Shown here one piece after another: positions 46,322 through 56,776 of a stretch of 64,000 nt of DNA. This DNA is from Brachybacterium muris (GTDB lineage: Bacteria; Actinomycetota; Actinomycetes; Actinomycetales; Dermabacteraceae), in NCBI RefSeq assembly GCF_016907455.1, contig NZ_JAFBCB010000001.1, forward strand, positions 2,294,001-2,358,000. Reading direction: 5' to 3'. The translations under genes and the position numbers were made by a program. Under the pieces are notes generated by a model. The model was not told where the DNA came from. It ran no database searches and worked only from the letters and a program-made list of their open reading frames with translations. The stretch's first letter is position 1; each line of letters opens with the position of its first letter.

Positions 46322-47911
46322 GTGACCGACGCCGCCAGGCCGCAGAGCACCCGCCAGCGCATCGACGACCTGCGGGAGCGTGAGGCCCGCGCGGTCTCCG
46401 CCGCCGACGAGATCGCCGTCCAGAAGCAGCATGCCCGCGGGAAGAAGACCGCCCGCGAGCGCATCACCGACCTGCTGGACGACGGATCCTTCGTGGAGAC
46501 CGACCGGTTCGTGCGCCACCAGACCCACTCCTTCGGGCTGGACTCCAAGCGCCCGGACGGGGACGGCATCGTCACCGGCTACGGCACCATCGACGGCCGT
46601 CAAGTGTGCGTGTACTCCCAGGACTTCACCGTCTTCGGCGGGTCCCTCGGCGAGGCGCACGGGCGCAAGATCCAGAAGGTCCAGGACCTGGCCCTGCGCA
46701 CCGGGGTGCCGATCATCGGGATCCTCGATGGCGGCGGTGCCCGCATCCAGGAGGGCGTGGCTTCGCTGGCCATGTTCGCCGGGATCTTCCGCCGCAACAC
46801 CCGTGCCTCCGGTGTGATCCCGCAGATCTCCCTGATCATGGGGCCGGCCGCAGGCGGCGCTGTGTACTCCCCGGCACTGACGGACTTCATCGTGATGGTC
46901 GAGAAGACCTCCCACATGTTCATCACCGGTCCGGACGTGATCCGCACGGTCACCGGTGAGGACGTGGGGTTCGAGGAACTCGGCGGCGCGCGCACCCACT
47001 CCACCCGCTCGGGCGTGGCCCACTACATGGCCCCCGACGAGGGCGAGGCCATCGAGTACGTGAAGGACCTGCTCAGCTACCTGCCCGCCAACACGCTGAG
47101 CCCTGCCCCGGTGTACCCGGTGCGCATCGAGGAGTCCCGCACCGCCGCGGACACCGCCCTGGACACCCTGATCCCGGACTCCCCCAACCAGCCGTACGAC
47201 ATGACCGCGGTCCTGCGGGCAGTGCTGGACGACGAGGAGTTCCTCGAGGTCCAGCCACTGTTCGCCCCCAACATCATGGTGGGCTTCGGCCGCGTCGAGG
47301 GCCACAGCGTGGGCATCATCGCCAACCAGCCCTCCCACCTGGCCGGCACCCTGGACATCGACGCCTCGGAGAAGGCGGCCCGCTTCGTGCGGCTGTGCGA
47401 CGCCTACAACATCCCGGTGCTGACCTTCGTGGACGTGCCCGGTTTCCTGCCGGGCACCGGGCAGGAGTACGGCGGGATCATCCGTCGCGGCGCGAAGCTG
47501 CTGTACGCGTACGCCGAGGCCACCGTCCCGCTGATCACCGTGATCACCCGCAAGGCCTACGGCGGCGCCTACATCGTGATGGGCTCCAAGGAGCTCGGGG
47601 CCGACGTCAACCTGGCCTGGCCCACCTCCCAGATCGCGGTGATGGGCGCTCAGGGCGCGGTGAACATCCTGCACCGTCAGCACCTGCGCCGCACCCAGGA
47701 GGACGGCGGCGACGTGGCCGGCGAGCGCAGCCGGCTCGAGACGGAGTACGAGGACCAGTTCGCCACCCCGTACACCGCCGCCGAGCGCGGCTGGATCGAC
47801 GGGGTCATCGAACCCTCCGAGACCCGCACCCAGATCGCCCACGCCCTGCGGGCACTGCGCACCAAGCGCGAGTCCCTGCCCACCAAGAAGCACGGGAACA
47901 TCCCGCTGTGA
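46322..47911 (+). CDS. accD: Acyl-CoA carboxylase beta subunit (carboxyltransferase)
   Basis: 529-aa carboxyltransferase moving carboxyl from biotin to acetyl- or propionyl-CoA. Features: [53 protein letters not shown], the glycine-rich [17 protein letters not shown] and [18 protein letters not shown]. Length and motifs fit actinobacterial PccB/AccD5. GTG start with AGGAGG five bases upstream. The epsilon subunit gene overlaps its stop; the alpha subunit lies 7 kb downstream. Confidence 0.94.
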   Translation: MTDAARPQSTRQRIDDLREREARAVSAADEIAVQKQHARGKKTARERITDLLDDGSFVETDRFVRHQTHSFGLDSKRPDGDGIVTGYGTIDGRQVCVYSQDFTVFGGSLGEAHGRKIQKVQDLALRTGVPIIGILDGGGARIQEGVASLAMFAGIFRRNTRASGVIPQISLIMGPAAGGAVYSPALTDFIVMVEKTSHMFITGPDVIRTVTGEDVGFEELGGARTHSTRSGVAHYMAPDEGEAIEYVKDLLSYLPANTLSPAPVYPVRIEESRTAADTALDTLIPDSPNQPYDMTAVLRAVLDDEEFLEVQPLFAPNIMVGFGRVEGHSVGIIANQPSHLAGTLDIDASEKAARFVRLCDAYNIPVLTFVDVPGFLPGTGQEYGGIIRRGAKLLYAYAEATVPLITVITRKAYGGAYIVMGSKELGADVNLAWPTSQIAVMGAQGAVNILHRQHLRRTQEDGGDVAGERSRLETEYEDQFATPYTAAERGWIDGVIEPSETRTQIAHALRALRTKRESLPTKKHGNIPL

Positions 47912-48240
47912 CCGCCCCCGGCGCGGATCCCTCCGCCGCCCTCACCGATCCCACCACCGGATCCGAGGGCGGCACCGAGCACGGCTCCACGGAGCAGGCG
48001 GTCGCCGCGGCCGGGGTGCGCGTGGTCACCGGGCACCTGGAGACCGAGGAGCTGGCGGCGATCGCCGTGGTCGTCTCAGCGATGAGCGTGACCAGCCGCC
48101 TGGAGGCCGAGGAGCGCACTCTCGCGGAGAGCCACTCGGCCGGCTCCGGGGTGTGGAACGACCCGGTGCACTGCCACCCCCACACCTTCGAGGCCCGCAA
48201 CCACTGCTCGGAGGCGGCCTGGCGGTACTCGCACCGCTGA
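47908..48240 (+). CDS. accE: Acyl-CoA carboxylase epsilon subunit-like protein
   Basis: 110-aa protein beginning at a GTG that overlaps the beta-subunit stop. After a disordered, Gly/Thr-rich part comes the short conserved segment [20 protein letters not shown], matching the core of AccE/PccE epsilon peptides (V..G..T.EELAA), which stabilise the alpha-beta complex. The C-terminus has a [12 protein letters not shown] stretch. The assignment rests on this motif plus position. Confidence 0.8.
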   Translation: MTAPGADPSAALTDPTTGSEGGTEHGSTEQAVAAAGVRVVTGHLETEELAAIAVVVSAMSVTSRLEAEERTLAESHSAGSGVWNDPVHCHPHTFEARNHCSEAAWRYSHR

Positions 48241-48279
48241 GCCCGCGCGGACCGGGCCGCACCGGTTCCGTGATAGCGT

Positions 48280-48358
48280 CGTCCCTGGACACGGGGTGCC
48301 CCCTGGGGGCTGAGATCACACCCGAGAACCTGCACGAGTTAGGACTCGCGAAGGGATG
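48280..48358 (+). ncRNA. TPP (THI-element) riboswitch
   Basis: Classic thiamine pyrophosphate aptamer: GGGGTG (48293-48298), CTGAGA (48310-48315), AACCTG (48327-48332), GTTAGGACTCGCG and AAGGGATG (48351-48358). CGTCCCT (48280-48286) pairs with AGGGATG as P1, with one wobble. A TANNNT box, TAGCGT (48274-48279), could start the RNA just before the aptamer. It precedes the thiamine salvage genes. The 3' P1 strand contains a ribosome-binding-like GAAGGGA for the small frame starting at 48364, so control may act on translation. Confidence 0.95.
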
Positions 48359-48363
48359 TCGCC

Positions 48364-48567
48364 ATGACGAAGCGCGCCTGCAGCACCATCGCATCACGCC
48401 CCCACCCGGGAGGCCCCCGCACCCGACCGGTGCGCGTGGACACCGGGCCGGGCCGCGCTGATCTGCGACCGACGGGCCCTCAGCGCCCGCTGTTCCTACC
48501 CGCTGATCCTCACCCCCGCCTCGCACGCCGGAGTCCACGACCCCCGCACCCGCAGGAACGAGGATGA
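48364..48567 (+). CDS. Possible leader ORF between TPP riboswitch and tenA
   Basis: 67 codons, rich in Arg and Pro and without recognisable domain. GAAGGGA of the aptamer's last stem lies 7 bases before the ATG, ideal spacing for a ribosome binding site that TPP binding would hide. Its TGA is 6 bases before the tenA ATG, so translating it could open or couple tenA. GTTCCT (48492-48497) and CCTCG (48519-48523) can pair with AGGAAC and CGAGG at the tenA binding site. It could also be chance coding in GC-rich DNA. Confidence 0.35.
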   Translation: MTKRACSTIASRPHPGGPRTRPVRVDTGPGRADLRPTGPQRPLFLPADPHPRLARRSPRPPHPQERG

Positions 48568-48573
48568 TCACGG

Positions 48574-49239
48574 ATGTCCCCCGCCTTCACCGACGAACTG
48601 AGACAGCAGAACCAGCCCACCTGGGACCGCGCCGTCACCCACCGCTTCGTCCATGAACTGTTCGACGGCAGCATCGACGACGCCGTGATGGCCGGCTACC
48701 TGGTGCAGGACTACCGGTTCCTGGACAGTTTCCTGGTCCTGCTCGGGTCGGCCGTGGCCACGGCCGACACCCTCGAGGCCCGCCTGCGCCTGTCGCGTTT
48801 CATCGGCGAGGTGGCAGGCGAGGAGAACACCTACTTCCTGCGGGCCTTCGAGGCCCTGGGAGTGAGCGCCCACCTGCGCGAGACCATCCCGGACACCCCT
48901 GCCACCGAGCAGTTCACCGGTCTTTTCCGGGAGGCCGCGCAGACCCGCCAGTACGCCGCCGCGCTGGCGGTGCTGGTGGTCACCGAATGGCTGTACCAGG
49001 ACTGGGCCTCGCGCGCCCCCGCGAAGCGGCCCGAGAACGTCGTGCACGCCGAGTGGATCGACCTGCACGACTACCCCGGGTTCTCGCAGTTCGTGGCGTT
49101 CCTGCGTGCGGAACTGGATCGCGTCGGTCCAGCCCACCGTGACCTCGTGGAGGAGTTCTTCGGCCGGGCCGTCGACATCGAACTGGCGTTCTTCGACGCC
49201 GCCTACGAGCATCCGGTCACGGTGGACGGAGCGCGCTGA
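48574..49239 (+). CDS. tenA: TenA family protein, cysteine-less (TenA_E type)
   Basis: 221-aa all-helical TenA/THI-4 protein. D46 of the pyrimidine pocket is in YLVQDYRFLD, and GEVAGEENTYFLRAFEALGV and TEWLYQDWA follow. It contains no cysteine, so it belongs to the TenA_E subgroup, associated with hydrolysis of the formylated or amino intermediates in thiamine-base salvage. First salvage gene after the riboswitch; its stop overlaps the next start as TGATG. Confidence 0.88.
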   Translation: MSPAFTDELRQQNQPTWDRAVTHRFVHELFDGSIDDAVMAGYLVQDYRFLDSFLVLLGSAVATADTLEARLRLSRFIGEVAGEENTYFLRAFEALGVSAHLRETIPDTPATEQFTGLFREAAQTRQYAAALAVLVVTEWLYQDWASRAPAKRPENVVHAEWIDLHDYPGFSQFVAFLRAELDRVGPAHRDLVEEFFGRAVDIELAFFDAAYEHPVTVDGAR

Positions 49240-49895
49240 TGTCCCTGTTCGACGATCTAAAAGCAGCCATCGGCCCCCAGTGGACGGCGTACACGGACCA
49301 CGAGTTCGTGCGGCGCCTGGGCGAGGGCACCCTGCCCCTGGCGGTGTTCCAGGACTACCTGATCCAGGACTACCTCTTCCTGGTGCAGTTCGCCCGGGCC
49401 AACGCGCTGGCGGCCTACAAGAGCAGGAACCTGGCCGACATCGAACAGGCCGCGCGGGGCCTGTCGGCCATCCTGAACGAGACCCACCTGCACCGCCGGC
49501 TCATCTCCGAGTGGGGGATCGACACTCACCGGCTCAGCACGGCGCCCGAGAAGCAGGCGACGGTGGCCTACACCCGGTACGTGCTGGACTGCGGAATGGC
49601 CGGTGATCTGCTGGACCTGCAGGTGGCTCTGGCCCCGTGCACCATCGGCTACGCGGAGATCGGCACGGCGCTCGCTCCGGCCCTCCGCACCGACCCGGAG
49701 CACCCCTACCGCGACTGGATAGCCGAATACGCGGGCGAGGACTTCCAGCGGGCCGCGCGCGAGGCCACCGCCCACCTGGACGCGCTGTGCCCGCAGCCTC
49801 CGAGCCCGCAGCGCTTCGCCGAGCTCACCGGGATCTTCCATACGGCGTCCCGGCTCGAAGCAGATTTCTGGCAGCAGGCGCTCGACGCCGCCTGA
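49239..49895 (+). CDS. tenA: TenA aminopyrimidine aminohydrolase (TenA_C type)
   Basis: 218-aa paralogue with the canonical active site: D44 (LIQDYLFL), Y111-Y114 region, C134 in [19 protein letters not shown] and the late Glu in [12 protein letters not shown]. It should convert aminopyrimidine to hydroxymethylpyrimidine (HMP) in thiamine salvage. Coupled to the cysteine-less copy upstream; the pair could process successive breakdown products. ThiM follows 28 bp downstream. Confidence 0.92.
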   Translation: MSLFDDLKAAIGPQWTAYTDHEFVRRLGEGTLPLAVFQDYLIQDYLFLVQFARANALAAYKSRNLADIEQAARGLSAILNETHLHRRLISEWGIDTHRLSTAPEKQATVAYTRYVLDCGMAGDLLDLQVALAPCTIGYAEIGTALAPALRTDPEHPYRDWIAEYAGEDFQRAAREATAHLDALCPQPPSPQRFAELTGIFHTASRLEADFWQQALDAA

Positions 49896-49923
49896 GCCCA
49901 CCGCACCCAGGAAAGGACGCCTC

Positions 49924-50730
49924 ATGCCCCCCGTATCCCTCGACGCCCGCACCGTGATCGAGCAGATGGAGGCCGTGCGCGAGCGGCAGCCGCTGATCCA
50001 GTGCCTGACCAACCACGTCACCACCGGTTTCGTCGCCAACGTGCTGCTGGCTGTCGGGGCCGCCCCCGCCATGGTCGACAGCGCGGGCGAGTCCGAGATC
50101 TTCGCCCGCGAGGCCGCCGACGGCGTACTGGTCAACCTGGGCACCCCCCACCCGGCACAGTGCGACGGCATCCGCGCGATCGACTACGGCGCGGACACCA
50201 TGCCGCCGTGGGTGCTCGATCCGGTGGCCGTGGGCAGTCTGCCGGTGCGCACCGCCCTGGCCCAGGAACTGCTGTCCCACTCCCCCACGGTGATCCGGGG
50301 CAACGCCTCCGAGATCGTGGCCCTGGCCGGATCCGGACGGGGCGGCCGGGGCGTCGACTCGACTCTCGGCACCGACGAGGCCGCCGCGGCGGCCCGCGAC
50401 CTGGCCGCCCGCACGCACGGGGCCGTCGCCGTCTCCGGGCCGGTGGACCTGATCGCCGATGCCTCATCGACGGTGCGCATCGCCAACGGGGACCCAATGT
50501 TCACCGAGATCACCGGGGGCGGGTGCGCCCTCGGTGCGGTCACCGCCGCGTTCGTCGCGGTCTCGCCGTCGCCGCTGGTCGGTGCGGCCTCCGCCGCGGC
50601 GGTGTACGCCATCGCGGGCGAGAAGGCCGCAGGTGATGCGGCTGGCCCCGGCACCTTCGCCGTGCACCTGCTGGATGCACTGCGATCCCTCTCGGCCGCC
50701 GACATCATGAGCCGGGCGGACATCTCATGA
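49924..50730 (+). CDS. thiM: Hydroxyethylthiazole kinase ThiM
   Basis: 268-aa ribokinase-fold kinase phosphorylating the thiazole alcohol of salvaged thiamine. [26 protein letters not shown]-like VIRGNASEI, and the anion-hole [15 protein letters not shown] with catalytic Cys are visible. Normal length. AGGAAAGG upstream of the ATG; the stop overlaps thiE as ATGA. Confidence 0.94.
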   Translation: MPPVSLDARTVIEQMEAVRERQPLIQCLTNHVTTGFVANVLLAVGAAPAMVDSAGESEIFAREAADGVLVNLGTPHPAQCDGIRAIDYGADTMPPWVLDPVAVGSLPVRTALAQELLSHSPTVIRGNASEIVALAGSGRGGRGVDSTLGTDEAAAAARDLAARTHGAVAVSGPVDLIADASSTVRIANGDPMFTEITGGGCALGAVTAAFVAVSPSPLVGAASAAAVYAIAGEKAAGDAAGPGTFAVHLLDALRSLSAADIMSRADIS

Positions 50731-51449
50731 CGACCCCCGCGAACGATCACGCGAGACCGGACCCGAGCCCGGACTGGCGACCGTTGGATCTGTCCCTGTA
50801 CCTGGTGGCCGATCATGCCGTGTGCCAGCAGGCCGGAGTGGATCTGCCCGAGGTGGTCGCCCGATCCGTCGCGGCAGGCGCCACGGTGGTCCAGGTACGG
50901 GCCAAGGAGCTTCCCGGCGGTGCGTTCACCGATCTGGCCGCGCAGGTGTGCGCGGTGCTCCCGCCCTCCGTTCCGCTCCTGATCAACGACCGCATCGACG
51001 TGGTGCTGGCCCTGCGCAGACGCGACCTGGCCTGCGCTGGCGCCCACGTTGGCCAGGCCGACCTGGACGTCCGGGATGTGCGCGCACTGCTGGGGGACGA
51101 GGCCGTGATCGGTCTGAGCGCCGCCAGCCCCCAGCAGCTGCGCGCCGCGCACACCTCCGCCGCCCGCATCGACTACGTCGGCATCGGCCCACTGCACAGC
51201 ACCCGCACCAAACGGGACGCACCGGCCGGGCTCGGCATCGACACCGTGATCGAACGCGCCCGGGGCTGCACCCTGCCCGCGGTCGCCATCGGCGGCATCA
51301 CTCCGGCGGATATGCCGGCCCTGCGGTCGGGAGGGCTCGCCGGGGCCGCCGTCGTCTCCTACATCTGCGCCTCGGCCGACCCCGGGGCGGCCACCGAACG
51401 CCTCGCGGCCGCCTGGAACGCGGCACCCACCTGGAAGCAGCAGCGATGA
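50727..51449 (+). CDS. thiE: Thiamine-phosphate synthase ThiE
   Basis: 240-aa TIM-barrel enzyme coupling HMP-PP and thiazole phosphate. Features: [72 protein letters not shown] and [13 protein letters not shown]. Both neighbours overlap it by 4 bp, so thiM-thiE-thiD form a tight unit. Confidence 0.95.
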   Translation: MTTPANDHARPDPSPDWRPLDLSLYLVADHAVCQQAGVDLPEVVARSVAAGATVVQVRAKELPGGAFTDLAAQVCAVLPPSVPLLINDRIDVVLALRRRDLACAGAHVGQADLDVRDVRALLGDEAVIGLSAASPQQLRAAHTSAARIDYVGIGPLHSTRTKRDAPAGLGIDTVIERARGCTLPAVAIGGITPADMPALRSGGLAGAAVVSYICASADPGAATERLAAAWNAAPTWKQQR

Positions 51450-52348
51450 CCACGACCCAGCCCACCGGCCCCTCCCACCCGCACACGCCGATCCCCGAGG
51501 GGCGGTGTGCCAGTCCCGGCACGGCAGGCGGCATCCCGCCCCGGGTGCTGTCCATCGCGGGCACGGACCCCACCGGGGGCGCCGGCATCCACGCCGACCT
51601 GAAGGCAATCGCGGCCTGCGGCGGTTACGGGATGGCCGCGGTCACCGCCCTGGTTGCGCAGAACACCCGGGGGGTGCGCGATGTGCATATCCCACCGCCC
51701 GCCTTCCTGCGAGAACAGCTTGAGGCCGTCAGCGACGACGTCACCGTCGATGCGGTCAAGACCGGGATGCTCTTCGACGTCGACACCATCGGCGTGGTCG
51801 CGGACTGGCTTCGGCGCACCAGCCCGCCGGTGGTGGTGATGGACCCGGTGATGGTGGCCACCAGCGGCGACCGCCTGCTGGAGGAGGACGCCGAACGCGC
51901 CATGCGCGACCTGCTCCCGCAGGTGCATCTGGTCACCCCCAACGTGGATGAACTCGCCGTACTGCTCATGGACGAGCCGGCTGCCACCTGGGACCACCTG
52001 GTCTCCCAGGCCCAGCGCCTGGCCGCCAGCGCCGACGTGCTGGTGCTCGCCAAGGGCGGCCATCTCAGCGAACGCGAGGTGCGCGATGCGCTGGTCGATG
52101 CCGACGGCGTGCGGCACGTGGTCAGTTCACCGCGCATCCGCACCTCCAGCACCCACGGCACCGGATGCTCGCTGTCCGCCGCAATGGCGACGCTGAGGGT
52201 CCGCCACGGGGCCTGGGAGCCCGCTCTGAGCGCTGCCAAGCCGTGGCTGGCGCGGGCGATCGAGGACGGTCAGCACCTCCAGGTGGGGTCCGGGAACGGG
52301 CCGATCTCGCATTTCTGGGAACTGTGGGAGGCCGCGGCCCGGCGCTGA
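51446..52348 (+). CDS. thiD: HMP / HMP-phosphate kinase ThiD
   Basis: 300-aa ribokinase-family enzyme phosphorylating HMP twice. VLSIAGTDPTGGAGIHADLKA, GMAAVTALVAQNTRGV, DAVKTGMLFD, DPVMVATSGDRLL, TPNVDELAVLL and the anion-hole STHGTGCSLSAA are present. N-terminal extension of about 30 residues (Pro/His/Thr-rich). ATG overlaps the thiE stop. Last gene of the thiamine operon. Confidence 0.95.
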   Translation: MTTTQPTGPSHPHTPIPEGRCASPGTAGGIPPRVLSIAGTDPTGGAGIHADLKAIAACGGYGMAAVTALVAQNTRGVRDVHIPPPAFLREQLEAVSDDVTVDAVKTGMLFDVDTIGVVADWLRRTSPPVVVMDPVMVATSGDRLLEEDAERAMRDLLPQVHLVTPNVDELAVLLMDEPAATWDHLVSQAQRLAASADVLVLAKGGHLSEREVRDALVDADGVRHVVSSPRIRTSSTHGTGCSLSAAMATLRVRHGAWEPALSAAKPWLARAIEDGQHLQVGSGNGPISHFWELWEAAARR

Positions 52349-52365
52349 CGCGCTCCGGCCCCGCC

Positions 52366-52371
52366 TAGACT
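52366..52371 (+). promoter_or_regulatory. -10 box for the leaderless DUF885 gene
   Basis: TAGACT with 7 bases to ATG 52379 and no Shine-Dalgarno in between. Confidence 0.6.
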
Positions 52372-52378
52372 GCGGACC

Positions 52379-54133
52379 ATGGCCGAACACCTGTCAGCAT
52401 CGGAGTCCTCGCCCTCCCGCCCCACCCGTTCCCCGTCCCCGCTGGACGCCCTGGCCGATGACTACGTCGAGCAGGTGGTGCAGGCCGACCCCTTCACCGC
52501 CACCAGCATCGGCGTGCCCGGGCACGACCATGAGGTCACTGACTACTCTCCCGCTGCCGAGGCCGCACGCACCGACGCGGCCCGCACCATGCTGGAGCGC
52601 ATCGCACAGGTCGCCGATGCGGACGCCACCGATGCCGTGACCCGCGCCGCGATGACCGAGCGACTGGGCCTGCAGATCGAGCGGGCCGAGCAGCACCTGG
52701 ACATCGCTGCGGTCAACAACCTCGCCTCGACGCTGCAGGTGCGCGACGTGCTGGACCTGATGCCCGCCGAGACCGCCGAGGACTGGGAGGTGCTCAGCTC
52801 CCGGATGGAGCAGATGCCCCATTCGCTGCACACCTGGGCGCAGTCCTTGCGCGAGGCCGCCTCGGCGGGCACCGTCTCGGCACGCCGGCAACTCCTGCTG
52901 GGCGCCGAGCAGGCCCGCTCCTACGCGGCGCGGGACGGTTTCTTCACCCGCTTCGCCCAGCAGGCGGTCGGCGATGAGTCCCAGCGCGAGCGCGCCGCGG
53001 CGGCGGCCCGCACCGCCGCTGAGGGATACGTGCGGATCGCGGAGGTGCTGGAGGAACTGGCGTCGGCCGCCCCGGACCGCGACGCCGTGGGCAGGGAGGC
53101 CTATCCCCTGCATTCCCGCACCTTCCTGGGCACCGAGATCGACATCGACGACACCTACGCCTGGGGCATCGAGGAGCTGCGCTCGATCGTCGCCGAGCAG
53201 GAGCAGGTGGCCGAGCGGATCAACAGCCGCTACGGCACCGGCGGTGGACGCTCGGTGACCGCGGCCAAGGAGGCCCTGCGCAAGGACCCCGCCCGGGTCC
53301 TGCACGACACCGAGGCGCTGCGCCAGTGGATGCAGCAGCTCAGCGACAAGGCGATCAAGGATCTCGCCGGCACCCACTTCGACGTGCCCGCTCCCCTGCG
53401 GCGCCTGGAGTGCCGCATCGCGCAGACCGGCTCCGGCGGCATCTACTACACCGGCCCCAGCGAGGACCTCACCCGTCCGGGCCGCATGTGGTGGGACGTC
53501 CCGGCCGGTACCACCGAGTTCCACACCTGGGCCGAGACCACCACCGTGTACCACGAGGGCGTTCCCGGTCATCATCTGCAGGTGGGCACTCAGACCATGC
53601 AGGCCGCGTCCCTGAACCGCTGGCGCGCCCTGCTGTGCTGGGTCTCCGGCCACGGCGAGGGCTGGGCCCTGTACGCCGAGCGGCTGATGGACCAGCTGGG
53701 CTACCTCTCCGACGACGGCGACCGCCTGGGCATGCTGGATGCGCAGCGGATGCGCGCCGGCCGCGTGGTACTGGACATCGGCCTGCACTGCGAACTGCCG
53801 ATGCCGAAGGACCTTGCCGGTTCCGCCGGCGGCAGGTGGACCTATGAGAAGGCCTGGGACTTCATGAGCGAGCACTGGGGCATGTCCGAGGCGGAGCAGC
53901 GCTTCGAGCTGCACCGCTACCTGGGCTGGCCCGGCCAGGCTCCCTCCTACAAGGTGGGCCAGCGTGAATGGGAGCGCCTACGCGAGCGCGCCCTGGCCCC
54001 CGCCGCCCAGGTCGCCTCCGGGGCTGAGGGCCCTGGTTCCGAGCGGGCCGCGGCGGTGCTGCGCGACTTCCACCGCCGGGCCCTCGAACTGGGCAGCGTG
54101 CCGCTGTCCGTCCTGGACGGAGCGCTGGCATGA
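52379..54133 (+). CDS. DUF885 protein, putative metallopeptidase-like
   Basis: 584-aa DUF885 member. The helical family has HEGVPGHH near residue 392 (an HExxxH-type zinc motif), a downstream GHGEGWALYAERLMDQLGY and a C-terminal ELHRYLGWPGQAPSYKVGQ. The pattern is that of DUF885 enzymes, some reported as dipeptidases or carboxypeptidase-like; the substrate here is unknown. No signal peptide, so cytoplasmic. Its stop overlaps maf as ATGA. Confidence 0.88.
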   Translation: MAEHLSASESSPSRPTRSPSPLDALADDYVEQVVQADPFTATSIGVPGHDHEVTDYSPAAEAARTDAARTMLERIAQVADADATDAVTRAAMTERLGLQIERAEQHLDIAAVNNLASTLQVRDVLDLMPAETAEDWEVLSSRMEQMPHSLHTWAQSLREAASAGTVSARRQLLLGAEQARSYAARDGFFTRFAQQAVGDESQRERAAAAARTAAEGYVRIAEVLEELASAAPDRDAVGREAYPLHSRTFLGTEIDIDDTYAWGIEELRSIVAEQEQVAERINSRYGTGGGRSVTAAKEALRKDPARVLHDTEALRQWMQQLSDKAIKDLAGTHFDVPAPLRRLECRIAQTGSGGIYYTGPSEDLTRPGRMWWDVPAGTTEFHTWAETTTVYHEGVPGHHLQVGTQTMQAASLNRWRALLCWVSGHGEGWALYAERLMDQLGYLSDDGDRLGMLDAQRMRAGRVVLDIGLHCELPMPKDLAGSAGGRWTYEKAWDFMSEHWGMSEAEQRFELHRYLGWPGQAPSYKVGQREWERLRERALAPAAQVASGAEGPGSERAAAVLRDFHRRALELGSVPLSVLDGALA

Positions 54134-54891
54134 GCGACAGCACACCGGCCGTCGAGCACACCCAACACATCACCGAGCCGGCCACGGAGCCGCTGCCGTA
54201 CACCGGCGGCGGTCCCCTGCTGCTGCTGGCCTCGGCCTCCGCGGGCAGGCGCGCCACCCTGACAGCTGCCCGCATCGAGCACGACACACTGCCGGTGGAT
54301 CTCGACGAGGACGCGATCCTGGAGCGTGCCCGCACCGCTGCCACCCAGAACGGTGCCGCACTGGCCGCAGGCGAGGAGGTGCTGCTGCTGGCCCGCGAGA
54401 AGGCGCAGGCGGCCACCGAGCTCAGCGACGGCGGCTACGTGGTGCTGGGCTGCGACTCGATGCTGGAGCTGGACGGCACCGTGCTCGGCAAGCCGCACAC
54501 CGTCGAGGCAGCGACCACGCGCTGGCGCACCCAGCGCGGTCGCACCGCCGTCCTCCACTCCGGTCACTGGCTGATCGACGACCGCGACCCCGAGGACGGA
54601 GGCACCGGCGCCACCTTCGGTGCCACCTCCAGCTGCGAGGTCACCTTCGCGGACCTCTCCGACGAGGAGATCGACGCCTACGTCGCCACCGGTGAGCCCC
54701 TCGGTGTGGCCGGAGGGTTCACGATCGACGGCATCGGCGGACCGTTCATCACCGCGGTGGACGGGGACCCCCACGCGGTGGTGGGCCTGTCGTTGCCGCT
54801 GCTGCGCTCCCTGCTGGGCGAGATCGGGCTGGGCATCCACGAGCTCTGGGCCGATGCCGTCCCGGAGGATGGGGGCACGGACCTCGACTGA
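54130..54891 (+). CDS. maf: Maf family nucleotide pyrophosphatase
   Basis: 253-aa house-cleaning pyrophosphatase for modified or non-canonical nucleotides. [46 protein letters not shown] and [22 protein letters not shown] (in two parts) are visible. An N-terminal tail of about 25 residues precedes the fold, and an insertion near residue 60 makes it slightly longer than usual. 80 bp follow before the carboxylase gene. Confidence 0.93.
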   Translation: MSDSTPAVEHTQHITEPATEPLPYTGGGPLLLLASASAGRRATLTAARIEHDTLPVDLDEDAILERARTAATQNGAALAAGEEVLLLAREKAQAATELSDGGYVVLGCDSMLELDGTVLGKPHTVEAATTRWRTQRGRTAVLHSGHWLIDDRDPEDGGTGATFGATSSCEVTFADLSDEEIDAYVATGEPLGVAGGFTIDGIGGPFITAVDGDPHAVVGLSLPLLRSLLGEIGLGIHELWADAVPEDGGTDLD

Positions 54892-54930
54892 GGGCCGGAC
54901 ACCATGCCCCCAGGTCGCACCCACCGGTAC

Positions 54931-54936
54931 TAGACT
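54931..54936 (+). promoter_or_regulatory. -10 box of the acyl-CoA carboxylase alpha gene
   Basis: TAGACT in TACTAGACT, 36 bases before ATG 54972. Unlike the leaderless genes, this transcript would have a short leader with GGAAGGAAC as ribosome binding site. No -35 recognised. Confidence 0.4.
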
Positions 54937-54971
54937 CGGCCTCTGTCCGCCACCGGAAGGAACTTCTGCCC

Positions 54972-56753
54972 ATGGCCTCCCGTCACTCCAAGCCCCGCTC
55001 GCTGTCCACGGTGCTGATCGCCAACCGTGGTGAGATCGCGGTGCGCGTGGCTCGAGCCTGCCGGGATGCGGGCCTGCGTTCCGTGGCCGTGTACGCCGAC
55101 CCGGATCGCGACGCCCTGCACACCGTGATCGCCGACGAGGCCTACGCACTGGGTGGCACCACAGCTGCCAGCAGCTATCTTGTCGTTGACAAGATCCTGG
55201 ACATCGCCCAGCGCTCCGGCGCGGACGCCGTCCACCCCGGGTACGGCTTCCTCTCCGAGCGGGCCGATTTCGCGCAGGCCGTGATCGATGCCGGGCTCAC
55301 CTGGATCGGTCCGCCCCCGGAGGCGATCGAGAAGCTGGGCGACAAGGTCTCCGCCCGCCACATCGCCCAGAAGGCCGGCGCCCCCCTGGTGGCCGGCACC
55401 AAGGACCCGGTCGCCTCGAGCGACGAGGTCGTCGCCTTCGCCCGCGAGCACGGCCTCCCGATCGCGATCAAGGCCGCCTTCGGTGGCGGCGGCCGCGGCC
55501 TGAAGGTCGCCCGTGAGGAGTCCGAGGTGCGTGAGCTGTTCGACTCGGCCGTCCGTGAGGCCACCGCCGCCTTCGGTCGCGGCGAGTGCTTCGTGGAGCG
55601 CTACCTGGACTCCCCCCGCCACGTCGAGACCCAGTGCCTGGCCGATGCCCACGGCAACGTACAGGTGGTCTCCACCCGCGACTGCTCCCTGCAGCGCCGT
55701 CACCAGAAGCTGGTGGAGGAGGCCCCCGCGCCGTTCCTCAGTGCCCAGCAGAACGCCCAGCTGGTCAGCTCCTCCAAGGCGATCCTGCGGGAGGCCGGAT
55801 ACGTGGGCGCGGGCACCTGCGAGTTCCTGGTGGGGGCCGACGGCACCATCTCCTTCCTCGAGGTCAACACCCGACTGCAGGTGGAGCACCCGGTCTCCGA
55901 GGAGGTCGCCGGGATCGACCTGGTGCGCGAGCAGCTGCGGATCGCCGCCGGTGGCCGGGTCAGCGAGGAGGACCCGGAGGTGCGTGGCCACTCAATCGAG
56001 TTCCGCATCAACGGGGAGGACGCGGGCCGCGGGTTCATGCCCGCTCCCGGCCGGATCCAGCGCTTCGAGCCTCCGGCAGGCCCGGGTGTACGGGTCGACA
56101 CCGGGGTGCGTCCTGGTGATGAGGTCTCCGGGGCCTTCGACTCCATGCTGGGCAAGCTGATCGTCACGGGAGCCACCCGCACGGAGGCCCTGGAGCGATC
56201 CCGCCGGGCCCTGGCGGAGTTCCGCATCGACGGGGTGCCCACGGTGCTGCCGTTCCACCGTCAGGTGGTGGAGCACCCTGCCTTCGCCCCGCAGGACCCC
56301 TCGGAGCCCTTCACCGTGCACACCCGGTGGATCGAGACCGGCTTCGACGGCGAGATCCCCCCGGCCCCGCTGCCTGCGCAGCCCGAGGAGCCGGAGGACC
56401 GTGAGGCCGTGGTGGTCGAGGTCGACGGGCGCCGGGTGGAGATCAGCCTGCCGGCATCCCTGCGGGCCCCGCAGGCCGCGGTGCGGCAGCGCCGCAAGCG
56501 TGCCCACCGTGAGGTGGGCGGGGCGGCGGCGGCCGGTGGCGGCACCGTGACCGCCCCGATGCAGGGGACGATCGTGAAGATCGTCGCCGAGGAGGGCCGC
56601 ACGGTGGCCGACGGTGACCTGCTGCTGGTGCTCGAGGCGATGAAGATGGAGCAGCCCATCACCGCGCATCGCTCGGGGGTGGTGACGGGGCTGACCGCTG
56701 AGATCGGCGCCACCGTCTCCGCCGGTGCCGTGCTCTGCACCATCGAGGATTGA
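54972..56753 (+). CDS. accA: Acyl-CoA carboxylase alpha subunit (biotin carboxylase + BCCP)
   Basis: 593-aa fusion. A biotin carboxylase domain (1 to about 450: [33 protein letters not shown]-grasp [45 protein letters not shown]) is followed by a linker and a C-terminal biotinyl domain with biotin-accepting K558 in LEAMKMEQP. This is the AccA3 type serving several beta subunits in actinobacteria, likely the one at 46322. The ATG has a good binding site. BirA at 45312 should biotinylate it. Confidence 0.95.
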   Translation: MASRHSKPRSLSTVLIANRGEIAVRVARACRDAGLRSVAVYADPDRDALHTVIADEAYALGGTTAASSYLVVDKILDIAQRSGADAVHPGYGFLSERADFAQAVIDAGLTWIGPPPEAIEKLGDKVSARHIAQKAGAPLVAGTKDPVASSDEVVAFAREHGLPIAIKAAFGGGGRGLKVAREESEVRELFDSAVREATAAFGRGECFVERYLDSPRHVETQCLADAHGNVQVVSTRDCSLQRRHQKLVEEAPAPFLSAQQNAQLVSSSKAILREAGYVGAGTCEFLVGADGTISFLEVNTRLQVEHPVSEEVAGIDLVREQLRIAAGGRVSEEDPEVRGHSIEFRINGEDAGRGFMPAPGRIQRFEPPAGPGVRVDTGVRPGDEVSGAFDSMLGKLIVTGATRTEALERSRRALAEFRIDGVPTVLPFHRQVVEHPAFAPQDPSEPFTVHTRWIETGFDGEIPPAPLPAQPEEPEDREAVVVEVDGRRVEISLPASLRAPQAAVRQRRKRAHREVGGAAAAGGGTVTAPMQGTIVKIVAEEGRTVADGDLLLVLEAMKMEQPITAHRSGVVTGLTAEIGATVSAGAVLCTIED

Positions 56754-56776
56754 GACGGCGGTAGGTCGGCTCTGCG

